A stretch of DNA of 64,000 nucleotides. Source: Rhynchonema sp. JSB1_4. Its lineage: Eukaryota; Nematoda; Chromadorea; Monhysterida; Xyalidae. The stretch is from positions 1 to 64,000 of the forward strand of contig JASAMV010003408.1 of assembly GCA_030248065.1 (NCBI GenBank), given 5' to 3'. The notes beneath the pieces were generated by a model that did not search any database, had not been told where the DNA came from, and saw only the letters and a list, made by a program, of their open reading frames with translations. The position numbers were made by a program, and so were the translations under genes. This document shows, piece after piece, positions 49,102 to 60,624 of this stretch; positions within the stretch are counted from its first letter, which is position 1; each line of letters starts with the position of its first letter.

Positions 49102-50941
49102 ATGTGTGACTCGAGCACCCAAGTGCCGTTTGGGCCCGGTGCAGCTGCCCAGTCATGCCTGGCCTACCTGGACCAAATGGACGTTGAATCGGTGTCCAAA
49201 TCAGAATTGTTGGCAGCCATGTTGAATAACAATGGATCAATGGCCAATGGCACGGGTCGGTTGCCTGATTTTAAATGGGGAAGTCATAAAATAAGGCTGA
49301 GCGCTTGACGCAAGCCAACTATTGGTTTTGGGAAAGTCACCGAACAACTTTATTTTTGTGATGTGATTGTCCCTTGCCTTTTACAAGTCTCTGCATGGCA
49401 ACTTACCTGGCGTTTTAAGTTCAGGGTTGGGCCTAGTACCTTCACCTATACATCTCGGAACATGCAATGCTGGTTGTTTTAGACAATGGTGAACGCGAGA
49501 TGAGCGACTACGGCAAGTACGTCATCTACATCTCGCAGAACCTGGTTGTCGGTGTGGTCAATCTATTGATTGTGCTGGCCATTTTGCGCCATGGAATACT
49601 GCGCAAGAACAAGGCCGTATGTTTGTGGTTTGGGTTGTTTGAGCTTTACTTTAAAATTATTTTACTTACTATTTCTTTATCACAACTGCTGCATATTTCA
49701 GTACATCGTCGTTGGCGGACTGGCATTGGCTGATGTACTCAACTCGGCCGGTTACGTCGCTGCAGGTGATTGTTGTTGTTGTGACCGATTAAAAAGGCTG
49801 TTTGAATTGCCAGCCTACTATAGTAAATAGCGCCGACAGGCTCGGGGACCCACGGTTAACATCAAGAATGCTCACACTCAGGATAACTCCTCTAACGACA
49901 GCAAATTGGACACGAAATTGGTGGTCACCAACCACAGTGCGGATTCATAGATGTTGAGGGCTAAGGCCGCGCTGACAAAGGCAAACAGCAAAAAGTCAAC
50001 TTTTTGCTTTTGCTCTAACAAAAGCAAAAAGCAAAAAGTGTGTAGTAAACTTTTTGCTTTTTGCTTTTGTCAGAGAGCGGCCTTACCACCACACGGTGAG
50101 AGTTGTACATGCATAACTTCAACAAAATAACCCCCGCACAGGTTTCTATCGAATCTACCTGATCTTCAACTTTATCGACAAAGTGCAAGTGACGCGTTGG
50201 GATTGCATGATGACACTGCACAACTGGTTGTTTGTCATCGGCGAGCCAATATCCGGAGTCATGTTGACTGCCGTTAGCGTGGATCGTCTGATCGCCGTCA
50301 CGATTCCGACGAAATATTTTCAGTTCGGTCGACGTTACAGTCTGAGCCTGTGTGGCGTGTTCTATGGATTTGTGGCTGTGCTGGTTGTGATGTGTGTCTA
50401 CATGGCTTATGACGGGGAACAGGTGCCCGAATATGATGCGATCTGTTTCACCAATTATGCCATCAATCACCCAGAGCACACCTGGTTCATACCGTTCTAT
50501 TTCGCTATTCGCACCTGGGGTGGAATCCTGTCGGTGGTGATTTATGTGTTTGTGTTCATCATACATCGATTCTACAGCAACAAGATGTTGGAAAAGATGA
50601 AGGAAGGCAGCGCGCAGCAGAAACAGGCGATGAAGGCGCAGAAACGTTTGATGGTCACCCTTGGTTTGAGTTCGCTGTGCACGTTGGTGTTTTTCGTGAC
50701 CCCGAATGCTGTCATGTTGTTTGCACCCGTCACAGTTGAAATGATCGATTTGCTCACGCCCTGGATGATGTCCATTTCGAATATCAACCCGTTCATGAAC
50801 ATTTTCATCTACACTTTTCGTCATAAGGACATTCGAGCGGCCATTACGTATCTGTTTAAGTGCAAGGAGTTGCCGATGAACTTCAATACGGCGTCGGCGT
50901 CACAAGTGACCAAAACGATTGAAGTCAAGGAAAAGAACTAG
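49102..50941 (+). CDS. Srsx-like nematode GPCR
   Basis: Exons 49102-49255, 49483-49616, 49702-49765 and 50142-50941 give 383 aa in phase. The extracellular N-terminus has NGS and NGT glycosylation sites. TM1 is NLVVGVVNLLIVLAILRHG. TM2 is YIVVGGLALADVL with the conserved Asp. TM3 ends SVDRLIAVTIPTKYF (DRL). TM4, TM5 and a Gln/Lys-rich ICL3 follow. TM6 is LGLSSLCTLVFFVTPNAVML, and TM7 is NPFMNIFIYTFR (NPxxxxxY form). The DRL-P pattern and TM7 match the nematode serpentine class Srsx, usually chemosensory. The end of exon 1 is uncertain; a later in-phase GTCATA donor would add about ten residues. Intron 3 contains a hairpin MITE near 49960-50095. Confidence 0.87.
49960..50095. mobile_element. 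Hairpin MITE inside an intron
   Basis: The ends TAAGGCCGC...TGACAAA and TTTGTCAG...GCGGCCTTA are inverted. The centre is a strong hairpin of AAAAGCAAAAAGCAAAAAGT against ACTTTTTGCTTTTTGCTTTT. It lies wholly within intron 3 of the Srsx-like GPCR gene. The ends recall hAT-type MITEs, but no target duplication could be set with confidence. Confidence 0.6.
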
Positions 50942-52020
50942 GTACCCTTTTCCATGTTTAGGTAGTTTATTTACATAGTTTTCCTGATGGGACCTTAGGC
51001 CAGGGCTAGTGAATTAGAAGTTTCGGTCTTGGCCAAAGTCCATAGACATCCACCTGAGATCACTCGTGACACTTTGGGTTTTTGCTCAGACTTTATGTAT
51101 TTGGCTAACCAAGCACGAACTGCACCATTCTCTAAGTACATCGGAGCTAGCATGGTAATGCTAAGCGACATATGGTTCATTCCTTATATTGCGTGAGTTG
51201 AAAAATTTAAACTCACGCCATTTTCACAAGACTTAACTTGAGAAGCCCAAACTTGCACACAACTTGTATGGCGTGGACTTCTAGGTCCACACAAAATTTC
51301 ATTCCGCTGCGTGCCCACTCGCGCGATCGCGGGCAAGATACAGTTGAAATTTTTGTAAAAACGTTCTTTCCCTTTTTTTTCCACAAAGTAGTAGTCAGGG
51401 CCCAGACGTTACTTAACATCAGGAATGTTAATATCCCCAATAGGGTTTTCGAACTCGAGAAACACGATGGTGCTATCGCCGACTTCGTAACTCCATGTCT
51501 GAGACCGGTTCCAGACCATGACCCCGCCTTTTTGTATGGAAAGAGTGCTTCCCGAAGTAAAATTTCGCCGAAAAGTTGGGTTATCAGAACTATTAAAGCT
51601 GTTTATGTGGTTTTCGTACTCGAGAAACACGGTGGTGCTATTGCCGAGTTCGTAACTTTTAGTATGAACGGTTCCAGACCATGACTTAGACTTTTTGTAC
51701 AGTAGGTATGGTTATAAAGCCAAAATCAGCGGTTATATGTGTTTTTAATCGTTGTTACGTCAAAAATATATTAATTCCAATTGGTTAAATGTTTTTCAGC
51801 TCAAAAAGGGCCATAATGGACGCTCAGACACACACAACAATGCATTAGTGCACGCTACGTAGTTGCCTGATTCATAAAGCGCACAATGTATTACCCACAA
51901 CACACAGCCAGCCAGCCAGCAACCCAGCACACACATACACAGGCAGGCAGTCAGCACACACACACACAGGCAGCCAGCACAATAGGCAATGCAGCAATGC
52001 ACGCGTAGTTATGTATGTAG
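50942..52020. repeat. Repeat-rich spacer with a direct duplication
   Basis: A segment of about 95 bp occurs twice in direct orientation (about 51445-51540 and 51605-51700). It contains CTCGAGAAACACGATGGTGC and GGTTCCAGACCATGAC. From 51825 to 51990 there is (CA)n sequence interrup­ted by GGCAGGCAGCC-type pieces. No gene was seen. Confidence 0.5.
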
Positions 52021-52027
52021 TAAAGTT

Positions 52028-52115
52028 TGTGAAGGAGAGTGGTGAAGCAGTGATGTCCGAAAGGTCTAACGCGCATCACTGAAGACGAAAGGTCGCGGGT
52101 TCAAACATTCACGCG
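52028..52115 (+). repeat. tRNA-Phe-like sequence (degenerate tRNA or SINE head)
   Basis: CACTGAAGA with GAAAGGTCGCGGGTTCAAA matches the anticodon loop (GAA) and the B-box/T-arm of tRNA-Phe. Upstream, GGTCTAACGCGC resembles a D-arm/anticodon boundary. The acceptor stem does not pair well, so it is more likely a tRNA-derived repeat than a working tRNA. Confidence 0.5.
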
Positions 52116-53249
52116 CGCAGCGAACTTTGTTTTATTTTTTACTAACTTTTAATGAATTCTGGGTAACATTTTTCAGTTTTTTCGTGTTTTTATTTGAGAT
52201 TAATTATTAAGCACAGGTGCGGTTCGCAGTTTATGCGCTGTGATGTCATTCATGATAAAATACCCACAAGATATCAACTTCTTAATTAAAATTCCTGTTG
52301 CTCTCTAACATTCAAAGCTTTTTCCGCATTTATAATTTGGCTTTCGTGGGAAAGGTAAATAGTAGTTTTTACGTAACATTGAATCCAAGATCAGATGCGG
52401 CGGCCAACACCAAAGCAATCTGGAGACTGATGTTTGACACTTATTTCATTGCTGAAGCTGGAGGGACAGGGGGCATGGAAGTTCATTGCACAGCTTTGCT
52501 TGGTACTAAACCAACAAGTGCCATTCTCTGAGACGATGCGCAATCAGTGCGCTATAAATGATGGTACCTAGGGTGTCAAATACATACCTGGGGGTAAATT
52601 AAAAAAAATAAATAACTTGACAAGTTACCATGTTCCTCAAAAGCATAGACATGCGCGTGGGACACTGCGTTGGTTTTGTTTCAGTGGTGGGTGAAGACGC
52701 AGACACAAGCGTGTCTCCATTGTCAGAACCCCATAGTGAAATCGAAACACAAAATTGGCCTTATGTCACGATAACCACCGATTCATATATCCTGCCAAAA
52801 AGTACAGCATCCTTAAACTAACCCCCACACCTCATTGCGCTCATGGTCGACATTTTCTTAGTTAGAACCATTGCTTGCCGGAACTGAAAACTTCCTGTGC
52901 CTGATTTATCCGGGTTCTCTGTTTGGCGCTTGCGCGATATAAAAGAACGACACAAGAAAGAAAAATGCCCCAAGGGGCATAAAAGAAATATGGTTCCCTG
53001 GCTGACTGGCATAAAAGAACGATACTAGCTTGCACCACTTTGCTGATGTTTCATTAGGCACTGGAATAAACGTAAGTGTGTTCTGAGCTGTTTGATACCG
53101 AACAGTAGACATTGAACCATATTCCCGGCGCGAACTCTTTTGAACCAACACCCAGCCGATATCGAAACTTTCGTGCAAACCCACATATTTAGGCAACTGT
53201 TTCTTCTTTTCAACCTCACGACAGTAACTGTGCAGTCTTCGGTTGCACT
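52116..53249. other. No supported gene
   Basis: A plus-strand frame near 52298-52531 (SFYVTLNPRSDAAANTK) and another near 52630-52821 look mildly protein-like but have no splice partners or family match. One copy of TGATGTTTCA lies at 53044-53053. Confidence 0.35.
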
Positions 53250-54260
53250 AGGAAAAAAGAGCCTAAACAGGCTTACGGAATTATGCAACATCCGTAACTA
53301 AACCTGGCCTAGACTTCTGACGGTACAAATGGAAGAAACAAGTCTAACCGTATACTTATGACGGTACAATGGGGAGAAACAAGGATTATCGACCAACAGT
53401 TATGCGGTCCGACCACGTGATGTAGAAAAAATGGCGTTGCATAGTTCCGGCGCCCGCTCGGTGTTCGGCACCCCGTCCGTTTTTTGCCCATTTCCGTTTT
53501 CATCATTTCGTTCAGTAGCATTTTTTTCAGTAACAGAACACAATCTTCGAGCGCAATTACACACCTTTCATTTTACTTCTTATCATTAGTCAGTGTGAGA
53601 AACAAGTGCTGTATGATTTCACCCGCCACATAATCCCACAATAGCACCCATTATCACATTTACTATGTATATTAGGTCTTATTATCCTGATTCTTATGCA
53701 ACTTCACGGAATCGATTTGTTCAACTCGCTAATAATCATCAGTTGGTTTTTGTCTTTTTGGACAAGCTATAGTTCGTATGAATAAGATGCGGCTTGTCAG
53801 ACCAGACAACAAAAGCACAAAATCCCTGGCTATTAAATAACACACGGCTTAGCGTTGGGTTGAACACACTGTTTCACAAGGCAACCTTTGTTGACACTTT
53901 CCTCTTTTCATTTTCATATCATAGTTTTCCATCAGGTAACAGACAAGCACAAATGTAAGTGCAAGTGCACACAAGTGTTCTGCGCTGTTGTACGAAGTTT
54001 TGACTAACTCCCAATGTAACACGGCACTATGCATTTACGCCTCCCCCGAGCGGGCGCCGGAACTATGCAACGCCATTTTTTCTACATCACGTGGTCGGAC
54101 CGCATAACTGTTGGTCGATAATCCTTGTTTCTCCCCATTGTACCGTCATAAGTATACGGTTAGACTTGTTTCTTCCATTTGTACCGTCAGAAGTCTAGGC
54201 CAGGTTTAGTTACGGATGTTGCATAATTCCGTAAGCCTGTTTAGGCTCTTTTTTCCTAGT
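53250..54260. mobile_element. Element with inverted ends of about 210 bp
   Basis: The segment 53250-53461 and the segment 54046-54260 are almost perfect reverse complements (CTAGGAAAAAAGAGCCTAAA ... GCGCCCGCTCGG). They enclose about 580 bp without a clear protein. The near-identity of the arms points to recent insertion or arm homogenisation. The superfamily is unknown. Confidence 0.8.
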
Positions 54261-54261
54261 T

Positions 54262-54690
54262 TCTCCCAGTTCAAGGGCGAAGCCACATTGCCACGCACAC
54301 TCCTCGGGCATCGCTGCGCGATGCCCTCGAAGTGTCTTAATTGTCACCTACCCTTCCCATTCACCTCAGCCACTGCTAAATCTTTGCTCGACAATTAGAT
54401 CCAAAATACCTACCAAAGGCAATATAAAGCTTTGTAGCGAGCATTCTTCGTCAAAAGGCTGCTGCTTCCTGGTAAAAAACGACCTGGATTTTTCCAGGTC
54501 AACGGCGATGCCACGTTGCCGCGCACACTCCTTTAGTGCTTTAAGTGCTTTAATTGTCACCTACTCTTCCCATTCACTTCAGCCACTGCTGAATTTTTTT
54601 TCTGACATTTAGATCAGGAATACCAACGGCAATATAAAACTTTCTTGGTCAAAAAAGCACTTCTGGTTTGAATAAAACCAAACCCAGAAT
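54262..54690. repeat. Diverged tandem duplication, about 200 bp units
   Basis: Two units (about 54262-54440 and 54489-54645) share GCACACTCCT, TTAATTGTCACCTAC, CCATTCAC and TCAGCCACTGCT in the same order. On the minus strand the shared part can be read as related peptides (TIKALKALKECARQRG is one). This may be a duplicated exon of a decayed gene. Confidence 0.5.
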
Positions 54691-55700
54691 GCCTACCTTG
54701 GGCCGGACTAACAAATCTTCCAATTTTTAGGTTGCAGTGTCCATCTGCACCACACCATTTGGCAAAGTGTTCATGATGCAGCTATTCTGGATGTCCGTTT
54801 TTATGTTGCGATGTGATCCTTTTCGTTGACACTGTTTGTATTGTCTCGTTATCTGATTCTGTTCCAACTTTGGCACTGTGTTATTTTGCGTTGCAATGCC
54901 TCTAATTTGTGTTTGCATTTACATCAGCAGTATTTGGTCACGAACTGCTGCTTGAAAGTCACAAAATTTTTTTTATCGAAATTCGTTATATCGAATGTTC
55001 ACTGTATTCACAATGTTCTGTTACAACGTAGATACATACTTTTACATAATGTGCATTAGTGTAACCATACATGTTTTGACACTATGTAAACTAATGTAGC
55101 TGGTTTTAATTTATATTTTTTACGGAAATACAGGAATTGTTGTAAGTCACTTTTTCAAACGACAAAATAATGTGTGTGTGTTGTTGTTTTACTTCTGTTT
55201 ATATAGTTCTACGATGTTGTTTTTGATGCCTTCCTAAGTGTATTTGGTGGCCATTGTTTTCTGGAAAGCTTAACCGTAAAGCGAATAAAGGTCTAAAGAG
55301 ATTGGCAACGTATACGAACGTTCTGGTTTCACTCTCGCTCTCCACTATTTTTTACTTTTACTTCATTATTTCGCTTTTAACTGAAAGCCCAAATTTTTAT
55401 ATCATGCATGCTGTTTCTCAAACTGCTGTTTGATACTTGAGAACGATGAAAAATTTTATATCAAGCATTAAGGTCGATTTATACTTCTGACTTCCGGGAA
55501 GTAGAAGTCAAAATCCGGAGAAGTCACTACCACGCAGAAGTGTCCAGCAAGGCAGTGATTGCCTGCTCAGCTCTGTCCACTGACCGGTACCTGCCGTCTA
55601 CTGTCCTTGCTCAGTTAAAGAGGTGACCGAATGGGCAGTCGCAAATTTCTGACTGCTACTGCCAGGCAGTCAGAGTATAAACCGACCTTTAATCAAAAAC
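54691..55700. other. No supported gene
   Basis: AT-rich. An internal inverted pair near 55475-55690 (GGTCGATTTATACTTCTGAC against AGAGTATAAACCGACCTTTA) looks like the ends of a short MITE. Confidence 0.4.
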
Positions 55701-57030
55701 TACTACGGGCCTGAGATTTGGAGGGCCGGCCGGGCCAGGCCGGCATACTCGGGCCGACGCTGTTTTTTACCGAAAAAATTGCGATACTGAATTTTCCCAC
55801 CAGCCAACTGAAACAAAAAATTCACCAACCACTCCAGCTGCGCTGTTCTCTCGTTTGTTCAACCACCAACAATGCTCGATACAAAATTTTGTATCGTCGT
55901 CAAGGAACAATACTTGATCAGGAATGCTCGATGCTCCATGGGTCAGGCCAGCCCGATTGTGACCTCTGGTTTCCTGCCAAAAAATTGCTTCAAAAATACG
56001 CGAAAAAACGAAGCGAAGCAATGCACACACCAAAACCAGTTACATTAATTTACCTAGTGTCAAAAAGGCATCACTAATGTATATTATGCAAAAATGTGCA
56101 TGTACGTAAAAAGTACTGTTTGAGGCTTAAAACGAATATCCCGCAGAATTTTTTGCAATTTTTTCATTTTGGACTTGTTCAGTTTTCTACCCTTGAAAGC
56201 TCTCCGACCGAGCTGGGCCGGACCGGGCCGATCTCAAACCAAAACGGGCCCAGCCAGGCCGACTTAAAAAATATAGAAAAAACAACCGATTTTAGCTAGT
56301 TACGGCAGGCCAAGAATCGAAAAATTTGACGACTTAATGACAGGGCATTATAAACCCCGTCCCCCAAATCTCCGGCCTGATCAACAAAGTATGCGCAGCG
56401 GACCGAACTCTCCATCGGAAACAAAAATACGACGGCGATAGACATCTTATGCACGTTTATTATATCTTAGACAAAAAATTCACCAACCAGCCCAGCTTCA
56501 CTATTCTCCCCGTGTGCTTGGTTGTCTGGTTCTGTCACGATTTTGGATGTCTTTTTTTCGTTTGTTTTTCTGCCGGCATTTGCTGCCGGTTCGTTTTGTC
56601 GACTCTGAAAATGAAAATAAAAAATTGTGATTGCTGGACAGAAACGAAAGAAGCAACTTAGTACAATCTGCTGGAACAACTGGTTTTCAGAGTTGGCCAG
56701 GCCGGGCAAGACCACCTTTTTGAACCAAAATCCCCGAAAAACCGTTCCTTAAAAACAACCAGAGATGTCAATCGGGCCGGCCCGGCTCGAGCTGCGAGCT
56801 TAACGGCCCGCACTGTCAGGCCGAGCCGAAGTTTTCCATGGTCGGCCCGAACCAAAAGGGCAAAATTACAGCCGCTCGAGCCGGCCCGATTGCGACCTCT
56901 GGTTTTCTGCCAAACCCAAAAAATGATGAAAAAATCTGATCAAAAAAGCGGGCGGGGCCGAGTATTGGTCACATCGGGTCCGGCCGGGCAGAGTAGTACT
57001 TGGGAGGAGGGGGCGGGGAAAACCCCAAAT
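55701..57030. mobile_element. hAT-type elements with GGGCC-rich ends
   Basis: The end sequence CAGAGGTCGCAATCGGGCCG (or its complement GGCCCGATTGCGACCTCTG) occurs near 55960, 56885 and 57850. Next to it are runs of GGGCCGG/CCGGCCC. Such CAGAGGT ends with clustered GGCCC repeats are typical of some hAT families. Copies are nested and partly deleted, so individual borders are not given. Confidence 0.55.
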
Positions 57031-57400
57031 TCATCTATCCATCGTCAACACTTTTTGATTTCATCTATCTATCGTCAACAGTTACGGGCTAATTTATCTA
57101 TCGTCAGCAACAATCGACTCCAAAACGGACATCTTTAACTCAAAATGGCTCAAAATCGGTATTTTTACCAAAATAGCCAAAAAAATCGTGCGATACGCGC
57201 GGATTTTGCACATCTTAGTACATTTTCATTAATATTTACACATTATTACCTACTTAGTGCACTATACTATACCTTGATTTTAGGGTACCCCACCATCTAT
57301 CTATCGTCAACAAGTTTGGGTCAACCCCCCAGATTTCGGACTTGGGTCATCTATCTATCGTCGACACATTTCGGGTCCCAATCTATCTATCGTGAACAAC
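57030..57400. repeat. Interspersed ATCTATCTATCGTCAACA repeats
   Basis: Six copies of ATCTATCTATCGTCAACA (allowing 1-2 mismatches) occur at about 57033, 57064, 57094, 57293, 57348 and 57382. They are separated by unrelated sequence of 15-190 bp. Confidence 0.7.
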
Positions 57401-58304
57401 CTGACCAAATACAACACTACGACCGGGTCAGAGATTTGGTGGATTATCGGAGCCTGAGTTTAACGTTCCTTTCATGGCTGTCAACAAAAAATAAGTAAGC
57501 CACAATATTGCCAACCGATTCTGCCGCATTGTCGTCTCTCTTATGTTTGTTCGCATTCGTTTTTCCTCCCGTTGCCCTGTCCTTGCCCCGTTTTTTGTCG
57601 CGACGCCTGTCAACGGATGTCGCCAATCCGCTTCTCCTCTTCTTCTTAGGCATCGTCGGGATTGGAATTGTTTCGAAACTGGATTTGGATTTGGTTTTTT
57701 TTGTTTAGTTTTGGAATTGTTTGGAATTGAATTTAATTTAGAATGTCTAGAAATCCCGGGTGCCCGGCCCGTCCCGGCCCGATCCTGCAAATCTCCGGCC
57801 CGGCCCGGCCCGGGAAAAACCCAAAATTGCAGCCCGGCCCGAGCCCGGGCCGACCCAATTGCGACCTCTGCTTTCAATGGGAAAGTTGTAAGACAAACAA
57901 GTCACTAACTTGCCGAATCCATCAGAAATTTTAGCACTTTTGACAAAAAAGCACTACCGTAAAAACCTAAATAGAAGGGGCTCTATTAATTCACTGACCC
58001 CATTTGGGGGCTCAACTACGGGGGGTTCTATTCCGGGGGGCTTCTATTAATTGACTGACCCGAACCTGAAAAATTGTTCCAAGAAATACCCCAAAAAACC
58101 CTAAAAAGGGGTTTGAAAGGATGTTTTTCGCTTGCAATCGCATTTATTCGGGTCTATTCGTCAATAAGAGGCGCATTATATGCTCTGAGCGAACAACAAA
58201 CGTGCATAAATGTAGCTGTGCACCACTATCAAGCCTTACACTACTGTATAGGTGATGTTACTTAGGGGGCTCTATTCCGGGGGGCTCTATTAATTCTGTA
58301 CTGG

Positions 58305-58860
58305 GGGGCTAATCTAATCTAATCTAAATCTGAGCCAAAAATTCGGGCCGGGCCGGGCCGGGTCGGAGATTTGGGGGTTCGGGTCGGGCCGGCCCGATTG
58401 CGACCTCTGCTACTGTGCTGGGGGATAATCTAATCTAATCTAATCTAAATCTGAGCCAAGAATTCGGGTCTGCCGGGCCGGAGAATTGGGAGTTCGGGCC
58501 GGGCCGGCCCGATTGCGACCTCTGCTACTGCACTGGGGGCTTATCTAATCTAATCTAAATCTGAGCCAAAAATTCGGGCCGGGTCGGAGATTTGGGGGTT
58601 CGGGCCGGGGGGGCTATGCTAATCTAATCTAATCTAAATCTGAGCCAAAAATTCGGGCCGGGCCGGAGATTTGGGGGTTCGGGCCGGGCCGCCCCGAGGT
58701 CGGGTCGGCCCGATGGCGACCTCTGCTACTGTACTGGAGTGGGGGGGGCTAATCTAATCTAAATCTGAGCCAAAAATCCGGGCCGAGCCGGGCCGGAGAT
58801 TTGGGGGTTCGGGCCGGGCCGGCCCGATTGCGACCTCTGCTACTGTACTGGGGAGCTCAA
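58305..58860. repeat. Tandem array of 90-130 bp units
   Basis: Five units begin with AATCTAATCTAAATCTGAGC, continue GCCAAAAATTCGGGCCGGG and GAGATTTGGGGGTTCGGGCC, and mostly end CGATTGCGACCTCTGCTACT. The unit end is the hAT-type terminus described at 55701, so the array probably arose by amplification of a piece of such an element. Confidence 0.85.
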
Positions 58861-60600
58861 TTGGATATCAAAAATACTCTATATAAAGCTTTTTTGCTGT
58901 TTTTGACCAAAAATTGGACGAAAAACAAACCAAAAAGTGCAAATGTTTCCCAACCATTGCAGTCATGCGATTGCCTTGCGTTGCCTGTGTCGTCGCACTT
59001 TTGTCCATTTTGTTCCGACGTTTCTGTTTGGCGTCCGTCAGACCACTGCCTTTGTTGATCTTTTTTGGGCATGATCGACAATTATTATTCGCGTGTTGTT
59101 GAATCAAGATTTAGAATTGTTGATAGCATGAATCTAAAAAACTGGCTTGTTGATTGACTTTCCGAAATACAAGGCTGGGCCGGGGTGGCCAGCCCGCAAA
59201 GGTCTTCCCGGCCCGCACTATTTTTGTGTTTGATTATTTTGGTTTGCACTGAATTGAATAAAGTTTAATATTCCAATTAGCGCGCTGCTGTTTCTGCCAG
59301 AAAAATAAAAGGAAAACACGCGGAAAGAAAATTCATAACCCAAATCTCCGGTCTGGCCTGAGCTTTCCCACCGTCGGGCCGGGCAGGGCCAGACTTCCCG
59401 GCACGCACTGTCTGGCCGGGCCGACCTGTCAGGGGTTGCGGGCCAGGTCGGGCCGGGACGGACAAGCCCGGCCCGATTCACACCTCTGACGTAGAGCGCT
59501 TCACCGGGGCGGGCCGGGCCGGGCCCGATCGTAATTTTTGCCCACTTTACTGGGCCCATTTCCGATCTACATAATGTGCCATTGCATTGTCAAACAACGA
59601 TGATTCTGAAAAATGTATCATTCAGCATGATTTTGCGAAACTAAAATGGAACGAAATCAACACCGACCCAATCGGTCTTGGGTTGTTCATGCTTAGGCTT
59701 TGCTCAGGTTTTACTTAGGCTTAAGGCTAGGCTTGTCTTTCACTGAATTGAACGAAGCTTAAACTTAAAATAAGCTCGCAGCTGTTTCTCCCAAAAACAA
59801 GGCCAACAAGAGAAAAAGAAACCACGTGTAAAGAAACACACACGCGCGCGCGCCAACAACAGCCAATCAGCAGCCGACTCCGCCCCCTTTGCGCGGGAAA
59901 TGTCGGCCATTTTCTCACGCAACTTTGTGGCGGGTTTTCTCGCGATAGAAGTGATGTTTCAAAAAATGATTTTTTTGTACCGCTTGCCCTGAACGAGATC
60001 AGTCGATTGATATGCAGCTTTCCCCATTTCATTCAATTCCGGAGGAGGACTGGACTTAAAACAAAAATGACGCATTTTTTGGGAACGCGGACATCACTCT
60101 TTCTCGGGTGTCTGGAAAACCACTTTCTGCTGCACCGATCGGGCTGATTTTTTCAGCGTTTTGTGTCGGCGGGTATACGACATTATCGCAATAATAAAAT
60201 TGGCAAAAGCCCAACACACGCGCTCACGCCAGCACCCCCGATTTTAACACTACAGGTATAGCAAAATTTCCGATAATCTGACCTGCTGATGTTTCATTCT
60301 GCGTTGCGATTTTTTTCCCACACAAACACTATTGAATACGTAAGCTATCTTGTGAATATGTCGCCAATAAGCTAATGCCACGATGTCTTCTTTGTTTTGC
60401 TGTTGCCTAATTCCGGTGCTATACTGACGTATAGACCCTGTCTCTGAGCCCGGTACAGTAGGTATCCTCCCTCCCTCCAGAGTACCTCCAACACTGTACG
60501 CGAATCGAATTGTCAAAAAATTGCTTATTTTGATCCTTTCCGGGGGTACCGGGCGCGTACCGTTGAACGGTGCTCGACCTCGACATACAGTATGGACAGT
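58861..60600. other. Repeat-rich, no supported gene
   Basis: More GGGCCGGGC-rich hAT-type ends occur near 59170 and 59340-59530. Two copies of TGATGTTTCA lie at 59952-59961 and 60288-60297. Open frames here have the composition of the repeats. Confidence 0.45.
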
Positions 60601-60624
60601 CTCCCTAAAAGGCCCACTGTCGGT

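Noticed and set aside
50015..50824. 269-codon minus-strand open frame opposite the Srsx-like GPCR
   Set aside because: It is the antisense of the main GPCR exon, His/Gln/Asp-rich, with no start context or splice support.
374..60297. TGATGTTTCA as a splicing signal only
   Set aside because: Some copies touch donors or acceptors, but others lie in exons, in intergenic DNA and antisense to genes, so splicing alone does not explain the excess.
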